From assembly GCA_013397695.1 (NCBI GenBank), contig VYZI01000321.1, positions 81,715-145,714 of the forward strand: a DNA stretch of 64,000 bases, in the 5' to 3' direction. This document shows, one piece after another, positions 1-11,000 of this stretch. Position numbers and translations under genes: made by a program. Source of the stretch: Centropus unirufus (Eukaryota > Chordata > Aves > Cuculiformes > Centropidae). Position 1 is the first letter of the stretch, and every line of letters begins with the position of its first letter. The notes under the pieces are model-generated. The model ran no database searches, was not told where the DNA came from, and worked only from the letters and a program-made list of their open reading frames with translations.

Positions 1-867
1 GTTAAATGTTGTTCTACTCCAATTCTATACCATGCCATAGGAGCAATATCACATTACTCCAGAGACACCTCTGCACAAATTAAAGGTCAAGAGTGTTTAT
101 GTCTTCCATGAAATCACTGCAGAAGCATCCCTATATACAAAAATACCAGGTTGTAAAAAAAAACAGGTAAGTCATAGCAGAGCTGTAAGACTCAGACTGG
201 CCTTTTAAGTAGATAGAATTGTCTTGTAAACTACGCCTGAGCATAGACAATCTTCTGCCACAAAAACATCAGGACCTCAGCAACTTAGGTCACCTCTGCC
301 TAGGCTAGATGACCAGCTCCAGAAGTTAACTCTTAATTCCTATCCATGAAGATTATACATTTTTCTACGCAGAGACTGCCTTTAAAACCTACACCGCAGT
401 TAGTGAAACCTAGACCTGATTTCAGTTGTGACCTGTGCTATTTACCATAGGTTAAAATTGAATGTAATTAATAATTCCTGAATTATGGAAAAATTAAATT
501 ATGAATTGTTTTATTCTGTCCTTATGCTTCGAAGCATATTGGGAAATTATTTCTCTCAATAAAATTGAGTTAAAGAAAAGAAATGAAATAAAAAATATCT
601 AGTGTTTGAAGCTAGAAGGGATCATCAAGAAGTCAAGTTCCTTGTGGTGTTTATCTCATCTGGAAAGAGGATTTTACAAAAGTAGTAGATAGCATTTCAG
701 GGCAAAATACCAGACTGTATAAAATACAGTTACAGTAGGTTGTCTTTCATTTGCTGCCTTGACAGTACAGTGAAGGTCCTGCTTGACAAATTTAACTTCT
801 TTCTATTAGGTGGTTACCCACCGAGTTTCAGAAAACGCCTGATACACTCTCTGACAGAAATGCAATG
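1..867. other. Non-coding AT-rich DNA, nothing recognised
   Basis: No open frame of note, no RNA gene and no recognisable repeat is visible. The stretch has short A/T runs (for example around 470-600) and ends where CR1 similarity begins. The exact 5' edge of that element is uncertain and may lie a few tens of bases upstream. Confidence 0.5.
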
Positions 868-1903
868 AGTGAGCAATTGGTTAACAGGCCAGGCTCAGAT
901 GTTCATAGTAAATAAGGTTACATTGGGCTGGTGACCAGTGGGGTTCTTCAGGGATTAGTCTTTGGGCCAGCACTCTTTAATACAATTATAAACTATTTGG
1001 ATGCAGGATTCAAAAGTTTATAGCTAAATTTACCGATGACACAACAACTGGGGATCTGTTAACGCTCCTGAGGGCAAGGAGGCCCTACATAGGGATATGG
1101 ACAAACTGGAGATCTGGGTAATCACCAACGACATGAGGCTTAACAAGGGCCACTGCCAGATTTTGCACGTCAGACGTTGCAACCTTGAATGTACATATAG
1201 GCTGGGGAACGAGAGGCTGGAAGGAATTAGGGCATTCTGGTTGATGACAAGTGGAACAAGAGCCAACAATGTGACCTGGCAGCCAAGGGAGTCATCCATG
1301 TCTTGGGGTGCATCAAGTACAGCGTTGCCAGCTGATCAGGGGGGGTGATTGCTCCACTCTATTTCACAGTGGTATACTCACCTAGAGTATTGTGTGCAAT
1401 TTTGGGCACCACAGTACATAAAGGACATCAAGCTACTGGAGAGCGTCCAGAGGAGGCCCATAAAGTTATTGAAGGTTTTAGAGGAGAAGTCATATGAGGA
1501 GCAGCTAAACACTTGGTCTGTTCTGCCTAGAGAAGAGGAGACGGAGTGGAGACCACATCATGGTTTACTGCTTTGTCACAGGGAATGAGGAGGAGCAGGT
1601 GCCGATCTCTTCTCTCTGGCAATGATAGGATCTGAGGAAATGGCACAAAAATGTACTGGAGGAGATTTAGGTTAAATATTAGGGAAAGATTCTTCTCTTT
1701 CCTAAATATTACGAAAAGAGGGTGGTGGAGCACTGGAACATGCTCCACAGGGAAACAGTCATGCTGCCAAATCTGACAACATTCATGAAGCACTTGGACA
1801 ACACCCTCCGACACATGGCATGAATGTTGGAGTTGTCCTATACCAGGGCAGGTGTTGGACTCAATGATCCTTGTGGATCCCTTCCAACTTAGGACATTCT
1901 ATG
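868..1903 (+). mobile_element. CR1 LINE fragment (3' part of reverse transcriptase plus 3' UTR)
   Basis: This is a 5'-truncated, decayed CR1 non-LTR retrotransposon in plus orientation. Near 938 the frame reads GVLQGLVFGPALFN, the conserved block before the catalytic site. At 1029-1040 it reads FTDD, a degraded form of the FADD catalytic motif of the LINE reverse transcriptase. Near 1380-1470 it reads HLEYCVQFWAP and then LLESVQRR, the C-terminal block of CR1 ORF2. The 3' UTR then runs through 'gactcaatgatccttgtggatccc' like sequence and ends in 'cattctatgata'. Frameshifts and stops make it dead. Family knowledge: such 5' truncation is usual for CR1. The short open frames within it are remnants of ORF2 or its opposite strand, not separate genes. 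Confidence 0.9.
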
Positions 1904-1972
1904 ATACATTTTTTTTCTTTCTTGCAATGGGTTTCTCTTTTAGAACAAGAGAGATGTTTTAACATTTAACAT
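1904..1972. other. Spacer with T-rich run after CR1
   Basis: This short T-rich spacer (about 1909-1923) lies between the CR1 3' end and the minus-strand open frame at 1973-2404. Read on the minus strand it is an A-rich stretch about 50 bases past that frame's stop codon. That could be a decayed poly(A) tail or simply the A/T-rich edge of the repeat. Confidence 0.3.
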
Positions 1973-2404
1973 TTAACTCGTACAGATTCCGATGGAATTT
2001 ACTGAGTACCTTGGAGGGTCAGGTTGGAAGGCTTCATTGGACAGGTTGTATTTAGCTTCATGTTTCAGCCTTCTGTAACACTGTGATAAGTGTATTCTGG
2101 TTTTTTGCAGACTTCCCAGAACTTTAAAGACTGCAGTGTCCTCCTGTGCTATAGCAATAACATGACACTTACGGCTTCCAAGACACACGGGTATGATCAG
2201 AACTTCAAGATTCCCACTATCCCTATGTTCCCTAGTTATCCATGCAGCATAAGCTTTTTTTAGCTCAATTTGCTCGAGAAGAATCCAGCTATGCTTCTGA
2301 GGACAAAAAATGGGACACAGAGGTTTAGGTGACCACATATCCTGCTGCTGAATGTCTTCTGCATAGGACTGGTTCACTTTTCCTGCTTTGCTGGCTCCAT
2401 CCAT
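1973..2404 (-). other. Unassigned 143-codon open reading frame
   Basis: An ATG at 2404-2402 opens a 143-codon frame that ends in TAA at 1975-1973. An in-frame TGA lies three codons upstream of the ATG, so no longer start exists without splicing. The product would be soluble and fairly basic at its C-terminus, with no signal peptide, no membrane segment and no motif I recognise. The middle (NLEVLIIPVCLGSRKCHVIA) has a beta-rich, globular-looking pattern, unlike low-complexity noise. The frame sits between two CR1 copies but does not resemble either CR1 ORF. It could be a processed pseudogene fragment (minus-strand A-rich run about 50 bases past the stop), a piece of another mobile element, or chance. 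A frame of this length is expected roughly once by chance in 64 kb of such DNA. Confidence 0.25.
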
Positions 2405-2414
2405 AGTCCATCAC

Positions 2415-3705
2415 GTCTTCCAAAGGAGAACCGGGAGGTGACTTGAGACAGCCAACATAACTTGAAGAACAGGGGCAAGTGCTGCCTAACCAACCTACTG
2501 ACTTTCTAAGATGACATAACCACACCTGTGGACATGGGAAAAACAAAGGATGTAATCAATCTGGACTTCTGAAAAACCTTTCACATGGTTCCCCACAACA
2601 GCCTTCTCTATTAATTGGAGAGGATTTGGATTTGATGGGTGGACTGTTTGGTGGATAAGGAATTGGTTGGATGGCCACATTCAGAGAGTAATGGTTAATG
2701 GGTCAATTTCTAGATGGAGATCCATGACAAGTGGTGTCCTTCAAGGGGTCTGTATGGGGACCAGTACTGTTTCCTATTTTCATTGATGATATAGGCTGCA
2801 AGATTGAGTGTACCCCCAGCAAGTTTGCAGATGACACCAAGCTGCACAGCAGTCACACAAGAAGGACAGGATGTTTTCCAGAGGGACTGGACAAGTTGAA
2901 GAAGTGAGTCTGTATGAACATTATGAGGTTCAACAAGGCCAAGTGTAGGGTCCTACACCTGTGCTGGGACAACCCATGGTTTCAATATAGGATGGGAGAT
3001 GACGCGATTGCGATAAGGACTTGAGAGTGTTCATTGATGAGAAGCTTGACGTGAATCGACAGTGCATGCTTGCAGCCCAGAAGGACAGGTGTACCCTGGG
3101 CTGAATCAGAAGCAGCATGGCCAGCAGGTCAAGGCTGGTCATTCTGCCCCTCTACTCCACTCTTGTGAGACCCTGCCTGGAGTGTTGTGTCCAGTTATGG
3201 AATCCTCAACATAGGAAGGATATGGAACTATTGGAATGGGTCCATAGGAGGGCTATAAAGATGATCAGAGGACTGGAGCACCTCTGCTCTCAGGGCAGAC
3301 TGAGAGAGTTGGGCTTGTTCCCCCTGAAGAAGACTCTGGGGAGACCTCGGAGTAGCCCTCCGTTACCTGCAAGGAGCATACAAGAAAGCTGCAGAAGGAC
3401 TTTTTACAAGGGTGTGTAGTGATGGGATGAGGAGGAATGGGTCTAAATTGGAGAGGGGACAATTTAAACTAGACCTTAGGAAGAAATTCTTCATGATGAG
3501 GATGGTGAGACGCTGGAAAAGGTTGCCCAGGGAAGCTGTGGATGCCCCCTCCCTGAAAGTGTTCAGTGCTGGGTGGATAGGGCCTTGAGCAGCCTGGTCC
3601 AATGGGAGGTGTCCCTGCCTATGGCAGTGGGGTTGGAACCAGGTGGTCTTTAAGATTCCTTCTAACCCAAACTAGTCTATGATTCTATGATTCTATGATT
3701 CTATG
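2415..3705 (+). mobile_element. CR1 LINE fragment with reverse transcriptase catalytic motif
   Basis: This is the longest continuous piece of CR1 coding sequence in the window, in plus orientation. It begins in the fingers/palm region ('gtgctgcctaaccaacctactgac' like DNA, then a decayed palm). It reads GVLQGVCMG near 2734 and keeps the full catalytic motif FADDTK at 2824-2841. The C-terminal block follows: ASRSRLVILPLYSTLVRP near 3121-3175, then CVQLWNPQHRKDMELLEW and RRAIKMIRGLEHL. The 3' UTR ends in a GATTCTAT tail (3677-3705). Many stops and frameshifts (for example directly before FADD) show it is inactive. The 100-codon plus-strand frame at 3117-3419 is the surviving ORF2 C-terminus, not a host gene. 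Avian CR1 copies typically look like this. Confidence 0.93.
3677..3705 (+). repeat. CR1 3' terminal microsatellite, (GATTCTAT)n
   Basis: About three and a half copies of an 8-bp unit (CTATGATT) form the end of the upstream CR1. CR1 elements end in such a short repeat instead of poly(A), and it is used in priming reverse transcription. It fixes the 3' boundary and the orientation of the insertion. Confidence 0.9.
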
Positions 3706-3887
3706 TTTTTTTTAGATACTCAACATATGAGCAATGTTCAAGCTGACAGGATGGACTGATCTAAGATTCATTCCTCCACTCTTGCTACTGCTTGCTATTT
3801 ACTTTATTTATTCCATTTATTTTCACATTATGGAGTGGTTCTGTTAAATATTTTTCTGTTAAAATCACAACAAACAAGTATTATAAC
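3706..3887. other. Non-coding spacer between CR1 copies
   Basis: This T/A-rich unique DNA separates a plus-strand CR1 end from a minus-strand CR1 end. No gene or repeat was recognised. Confidence 0.4.
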
Positions 3888-4036
3888 CATTGAATCACAG
3901 AATGGTTGACATTGGCAGGGGCTTCTGAAGGTCACTTGGCCCAACTCCTTACTTAAGCAGAACCAGTTGGTCCTTTTCGTCCTTTGCAAGCTGCCCACAG
4001 CTATGTCCAGATGATTTCTCAGATACTCCAGATTAA
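3888..4036 (-). mobile_element. CR1 LINE 3' UTR fragment
   Basis: In plus orientation the text 'aatcacagaatggttgacattgg', then 'cacttggcccaactcc' and 'gctgcccacag...tccagatga', matches the reverse complement of a CR1 3' UTR. The element therefore lies on the minus strand with its 3' end at about 3888. Only about 150 bp remain and there is no coding sequence. It faces the plus-strand CR1 that ends at 3705, so the two 3' ends converge across about 180 bp. Confidence 0.8.
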
Positions 4037-7000
4037 TAGGTACCAAAATATGCAGACTTTTCGGTAGATACTTCTAGAACATTTGGGTCTTTAGGACACA
4101 GGAAGGAATAACAATTTTTTCATATGATTATAACACCATATGTGTCTGTGCATGTAAAAAACATTGCTGAAGTGTAAAAAATCTAAGATTCCTATGCATT
4201 TACCGTAGGAAGCCAACACATTTCTCTGCAAAATTAAACAAATAAAGCAGCTAAGGTATATCCAAAGGAGTCTTTCTCTTATATATAGAAATTATTAGCT
4301 TGTGTGGTGTAATTATTGCTTTTGAACACAAAATATATAAAAACATATATGGCAGGGTATGACATGATCTTTGTCAACTTTGTCTGGAACAGAGTAACAG
4401 CCACCAAAGAATCAGGCCCATTTCAGATGTATTTAAATGATGCCCCTGGGTGAAAAACAAGAAAGAAAAGGAGGCAAACTAGAGGCTATATAGTCTTAGA
4501 CAGAATAGGCTTTCTAGGCCTCATAAGATAATTTTGAAGATATTTTACACCAAATTATTAATTTCAAAAGACAATAAACAATATTCTTTTTCATTTGAAG
4601 TCCTATAAATTTTAAGTTATATCTGAAGTGCATTGTGAGTAGAAAGAAGACTCATTAGAAAAGTCATAAATATTATCCTGTACAGTCAAGATTCTTCAAA
4701 TAGGAGTCTAATGTTGATTCTGAAAAAGGGCATTATCTTTTTTCTCAATTGTACAAATAAGTTCAATTAAGACCTTGATATAAAGGTTTCAAACTGTCAG
4801 CAAAATCAGAAGATGGGAATTAACAGAATAACTCGGTAGTTCTGTCTACACAAAACATAATTTTTACTCTTTTTCCTTTTCTCTTACTTCTTAAATCTGA
4901 GATCATATAAGCATTCAGCCTGATCAATGTAATATGTGAATTTGCCTTTTGTCCACTTTTTCCTCTTTTTTTGTCAGCTGCAAGGAGTTACTGTAATGAA
5001 ATAATTTCTGGGTGGCATGGTGCCCAGCAAGCTTAGGGATCCATTTTGATTGGTTTACGTTCATTCCTCACAATGGTCATTTGAACACAAAATTCTGGGA
5101 TGATGATTTCTTCCTCCTGTAGTTTTATGGCATGTCAATGGCCTGAAATATCCTATTTGATGGCAATTTTCATTATTATGGGTCTGCCAAAAATGATGCA
5201 AATTACCACAAAATATTGGGAAAACTGTAATCACATCTTTTCCAGATTTCTCAGTGGCGACACTTGGGTCTGCTTTAGAAAATTCTATTCGTTTAGTTGC
5301 AGAAAAACTTCCTCCTCTTATCAGATATTTCTGGACATCACATTCGGGGGGCAAAGGGGTTTAGTGAATATTACATGGGGCAAAGAAGTAACATTTTTTC
5401 CAGTGTACTAAGAAACAGCTCAGAACTAAAGAAAAACACCCCATTTTTATGTACTCATGGAACTGCTTACAGTTTTTCTCTTTTTTACCTCCTCCCTGTG
5501 GAACCCCTATTACAGCCAATTTAACCCTGATCCTTATCCACATCANAAAGCGACTTGCTTCAGTCTAAATCTTGCTACAAAGTATTGTTTATCTCATTTA
5601 CTGCCTGAGTATCAAAAGTTGAAACATCAAGCAGATGAGAAGCTTTGAAAGAAAATACAGGAATATTGTAAACAGCAACTGCATTTCTGTACAGTGATAT
5701 ATTTGTGGTGAGGAGTATCTTGGATGTAGGGGCTCACCTACCTTTTCAGCCAGGCATTTCCAAAGTACTCATCATCTTTATGAATGGCTCACCTTCATTA
5801 TCATGAAACCCTTTTAGTACTTGTATAGTATTAATAATAATTACCTATACTATTAATAATTACTTTGATGAAGTATAACCAATCATTGATATTGCATTCA
5901 GATTTAAGGCAACAACAAATCCAATAGGAATGCAATTAACTGAGTACATCTCCAATGAAAGTGAGAGCAAAGCTGGAGCAGACGTGGCTGCCTAGTAGAG
6001 CATCATTAGTGTAGCCCCCCTTTATCAGGAGAAATTCTAACTAGGAAAGAGCACGTACATTCTGATTTACAACAGGAAATTTATACAATCTCATAATGTC
6101 AGTTTCATCTAAACTGAACGCTATCCACCTCAGCAGAGATCTGACATTCTCAACTATGCAGAACTGGTGTGACCCTGCAGCAACTTTTTTTAATTGTATG
6201 GGACAGTACTGTCTTTATGCCAGTACTGGAGACACAGATCTGATCCAGTTTTCTGGAATACGAGATCACACCTGGACACCAAAACAAAAACTCAGACAGA
6301 ATATTTTTATCAAGGCTTTTTAAAGCATGTATAGAAATCAGATAAAGCAAACAACCAAAGATATGTGTAAATCATCAGAAGTAACGGTTCTGCTACCCTA
6401 ACCCTGACTCATAACTCATTTGCCACCATGAAACCTAATGCTGAGACACCATCCCAATTTCTCTTTGATTACATGAAAGTGGAATTCTGGAATCCTTTCT
6501 GATAAGGTGAAAAGGATTGAGCTGCTTCTTGTGTCCACTACTCACAGCCACCCTCTGGCAAGGGGCCTTACCCACCTTGTGAACAACCCAACAGCCTAAG
6601 TGCCTTTCTTCTTTAGATTGAGGAGGGAGAATTAGACCGCTATTATTCATAAGAGTACACATTTGAAAGATACTTTTATACTTAGAAGATCCCGTATGTA
6701 GAAAAGGAAGTGACAGAAGCATTGATATTGGGGATTCTACTTCAAATCTGAGAGTAACGATAGCAATTTCTCTACTTACTGTAATATCTGTCTGTAAAAG
6801 CGACTCACTCTCAATTTAATTATGTGCCATAAAAGCCATAAATGTGGCAAAAAAAAATATAATTAGATGTAATATGAACATTCAGCACCTTCCCAGCAGA
6901 GGTTGCTATTCAGTGTGGTTCTCAGATTTCATCTTTTGCCACATTTTGGCTCTGCTGCCCATATCTCCTATTTCTACACCAGTACTGTTCCATTTTTCTG

Positions 7001-7675
7001 AAGACTGCACTCAAAAGCAGCATGTCTATCTCTCTTCTAGCTTATGCCTCGTAGAGAATCTGCCTGCATATCAGACTGACTTTTTTTGGCACTACACAAA
7101 TTCCATTTCAGATTTGGATGTTCTTTAACATCCTACCTCTTCTTTTCACAGATAACATCATTTTGTTCTCACTTCATAAATTCTCAGCACTTTAATCAGT
7201 TCTCAATGGAAAGCAAGGAAAAGATACAAAATTGGAAACATTCCAATTCTCAAGTGTATTTTGTTGTTTCGGGGTTTTCAAATAGTTTACTAGCATTCTT
7301 ATTTTATCTCCAGACATAAAAATACCTTGGTCACATTTACAAGACTAATCTGCTGCCGGTTAGCATCATTCTCAGAAATGTCTGTCAATGCTGTAATTGT
7401 CTGCTGTCTGAATAACTTTGCCAATTGTGTTACAGTGGTATAACTAATGTACAATGGAATAGTTAGTTAAGACATTTAAGGTACTGAGTTAATAATGATT
7501 ATCGCAGTAAATCTACTGAGATGTCTGCTCTTTGCCCAATAATACACTACTGTGGGATTGCACTAGACCATATCAGCATATTTCTTCTATCACATTTCAT
7601 AGCACTATTGACATCCAATTAATGAAAAAAGATCTTCAGGAAGTTTTGTCCATTGTTGATTAGTTTGCCAAAAGA
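4037..7675. other. Unique AT-rich non-coding DNA with one ambiguous base
   Basis: No gene, RNA or recognisable transposon is visible. An 'n' lies at 5546, so this position is unresolved in the assembly and a frame crossing it (5457-5648) cannot be trusted. An imperfect tandem duplication lies at 5824-5863: two copies of a TATA(G/C)TATTAATAAT-like block, about 22 bp apart. Open frames here are at most about 100 codons, occur on both strands and have no recognisable motifs, as expected by chance. Confidence 0.5.
5824..5863. repeat. Imperfect tandem duplication, AT-rich
   Basis: Two adjacent copies of an AT-only block differ by a G/C change and a three-base indel. It looks like a small slippage duplication. 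No function is implied. Confidence 0.55.
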
Positions 7676-8001
7676 TCTGCCTGCAACTACCTGGAAGGAG
7701 GTTGTAGAGAGGTGGGTGCTGGTCTCTTCTCCCAGGTGACAGGGGATAGCACAAGGGGGAGTGGCCTCAAGCTGTGCCAGGGGAGGTTCAGATTGGAGAT
7801 TAGGAAGACTTTTTTCACTGAAAGAGTCATCAGTTGTTGGAACATGCTGTCCAGGTAGGTGGTGGAATCACCATCCCTGCATGTATTTAAAAGACAGGTA
7901 GATAAGGGGCTTAGGGATATGATTTAGTGATGGAGAGATGCGTTTGGACTCGATGATCTCAGAGGTCTTTTCCAACCTAGTGATTCTGTGATTCTGTGAT
8001 C
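7676..8001 (+). mobile_element. CR1 LINE 3' end fragment
   Basis: This plus-strand CR1 piece starts at 'tgcctgcaactacctggaaggaggttgta', the end of ORF2. It continues through 'ggtctcttctcccaggtgacag', 'ccaggggaggttcagattggag' and 'ggtggtggaatcaccatccctg', and ends with 'gactcgatgatctcagaggtcttttccaacc' and a GATTCTGTGATTCTGTGAT tail. The final ORF2 codons and the 3' UTR are represented, with a gap near 7900-7945 relative to the usual family text. It belongs to a different subfamily from the elements at 0.9-3.7 kb, judging by the tail (GATTCTGT rather than GATTCTAT) and the UTR wording. Confidence 0.9.
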
Positions 8002-11000
8002 TAATTTTGTGAGTCATCAGCCTTAGTCTTTGTAATGACTTGAGCAGTATTTCATTAAAATCCTGATTGTTCAAGAAAGGTTAACTTCAGTTTTTCACTA
8101 GCAGTGAATGCAGGAAACATATTATTTGCAAAGAAATATCATGGTTTCCTCTAGCCTGCAAAACAAGTTACACATTAAACATAATAGCAGTAACAGAAGA
8201 AACAGAAGAATGGTGACCCAGCACCAGGTTGACAGAGAAAATAAGAGACCTGCCATTTCCCAGCAGGAAACTCATTTGATAATCCATAAAGAGCAAAGCT
8301 TCATAGCTGTGTCCTCTGTTTTGTGTATACAAGTCAGTCAGCATATACATATGCTGTAAAATGCTGATTACAGATTTGTAATAATTCGTTAAGTTTAGTC
8401 TTCTTGAATATCAGCTGTTCCAGATTAGTTCTGTTTAATAATTAGCATTAAGAAGCTGATTTTCAATCCTTCCTGCTACAAATACCAAACAACGTATTCA
8501 AAAGCATTTCAGTGATGGAATCCAGGTGAATTGTTGTGAGCAATAGCCTGCCTCATGTTACTGTGAACTGCAAATTATGTAAATGTAGCAGTGAGTAGGA
8601 GTCCTAGTGCCACTTAAATATTCTGGCACAAATATAATTAGAACCAAGAGCGACTGATGAAATTAACTCCTTCTTGCTTTTTGAATTTTTTATTTCACCG
8701 TTATGACTTACAATAGCATTCAAGGAAATGTTACCGAAATAGAAGAGGGCATATGCTCCATTTGGAGCATGACCTTTGTCCATGAGACAGACAAAAAAGC
8801 CCAAGAAGCTAAAGCATAACCCTTCAAAGATTAGTTTTCTCTTATATCATTCTCTAAGGTGTTTTTAAGAATAAAAGTACCACCCTGAGTACTTCTCTGA
8901 AAAGACTGAAAGGAAATTCATGGAAGTACTCTAAAGACCCCAAATCCAAAGTGTGCATATGTCCCTGGGAGCCAGTATGGGTGAGCACTCATGAAGACTG
9001 AAAGTCTTGTCCTAACAGTTCTTGCCAATGTGAACAAGGAAGATGCCACAGTGCGAAGCTATTGGTGAACAGCAGGAGCTATGAAGCAGAAGCTGATCAA
9101 TAAGCCAAGGGGAGAAGTATGTTACTGATCACCACTGGCTCCTCTGTATGAGGTTTCCAGGAGAGCAGTGCGGTAGAGCTTCTCTGCCTTGCCTAGAGCG
9201 AAATGGATTTGCCCAGCACCAAAGGAATATATGATCAGATGCTGGGAAGACAAGGCAGTAAAAATGTAATTGCAATATACTCAAACTTCTTTCTCTATAG
9301 GCAATAAAATTTCAGTCATGGTCCTCAGATTAGCAGAATTTGATTTACCAGTTACTGCAGTGAGTGTCTTCTACAAACTTGTAGATGTTCCATCAACAAG
9401 ACACAAATAAACTTCTCTTTATAGTACAGAGATCATTTAAAAAAAATAAAAAATAACAGTTGCTAGCATTAGAAACAAGAAACATCCATCCAAAATAATG
9501 AATGTACACTGTTTAGACACTGATCCCAAAGCTAAAAGATTTTTTTCTGTTGTTCATACAACAATAGTTCAATGGATCTGTATGAAATAGTTTCAAAATG
9601 CCAGCTACCATTTCTTTTCATAATTTCTGACCATCATGATGTATGAGAATACTGGAAAACAGTACACTTAAAAATCACATTAATTTAGGACATTGTAGGA
9701 AATTTAAGAGATTAATATAAACCCCACAGAAGGGTTTATGGTTCTAATCTATTTAGAAAGTAACTGCTCTATGATAGCATCTATCTATATTTTGCACCAC
9801 ATCAATTACCTTACTTCTGATTAGCAAGTAATAACTATACTGTTATTTAATGTTATAAATTGATGCTTAAATAATTGTAATAGTAATGCTAGAATTGAAT
9901 CTATACATTAATAGTAAATTCCTGCATCTTTCTCCAGTTCTTTTTCCAAACTAAATTAAAAGCATTCTGAAAGAAAGAATTGCAATAAGAAAAAAGTATG
10001 TAAAAGTAAAGCATAAAGAGCTTCTTTGTGCACAAATCCTTTCCTGATGTTTATGTTTCTTTTGTGTTCTTTACTTTTCTGGAGATGAGCCATCCAGGAA
10101 GAAAAAAATACTTATGAGAGAGAGACAAATCGTTGTTGTACATTAAGGTTGTGTGAGTGTGCCTGTGTGTATGTGTGTTCATGACAACTGAGGCTCCATT
10201 CCAGTCAGCAGAATCTGAATTTCAGCCTGAATTTTGGGTATCTGATGATCATCATAATGATTCCTACTGCTACTTTTCTTTCCATAGTAAAGCACACGAA
10301 GCATCTGCAACTGAGTTGAAATTAGCCCTACCCTGATGTCCCTCTCTAAATGTTTCCCTGTTATCTCCCACTTGTCTTGATAGCTAATAGTTCCTACAGC
10401 TGCTATATCATATTAGGTCAGACTGATGAAAACGAATGCCATTTTCTTGATGGCTTATGCAGAATTGTTGTAATTTGAATCAAGCCTCTCTAGTCCCTTT
10501 CTCTCATATTTTTTCTGGCTCTCTTACTGAATATATTGGGACCCTGGCGAGCTGCCATTCTAACTGCACATTAGAAATGGTAGAGTTTCCTCTATCTGAT
10601 TCTCTAAAATGAGTTCACCAAAAGGTGCAGACCCAGCACATTTGTGGGTTTTCCTATAAATTACTTTAACACTGTGTCCAATCATATATATAATTTCAGA
10701 TTTTCAATTTCAACTCACTGCTGTGTCAGCAGACTCTACTGATATGTCTAACATATTTAGCTTAAAATGAAACGGATGGCATTTCATTACCAAGAAGATA
10801 ATATTTTTGAATATGTTTGCTGCATGGCAGGATCCGTCATTATTCTGCCATTTTATGTTCAGAGTGTGTAATAGCTTTTTAATACTTTGATGTGTTTTTT
10901 ATATATGTAATATTTTTCTAATATCATGGGGTGGTTTAACTCATTGGACACGTTATAAAATCTTAATTGAATGCTTTAAAACATTAGTTAGGGAGAAAGG

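Noticed and set aside
1097..1588. Two plus-strand ORFs (83 and 79 codons)
   Set aside because: Both are fragments of CR1 reverse transcriptase in different frames of the element at 868-1903.
3117..3419. 100-codon plus-strand ORF starting MASRSRLVILPLY
   Set aside because: This is the C-terminal part of CR1 ORF2 within a decayed element and not a host gene.
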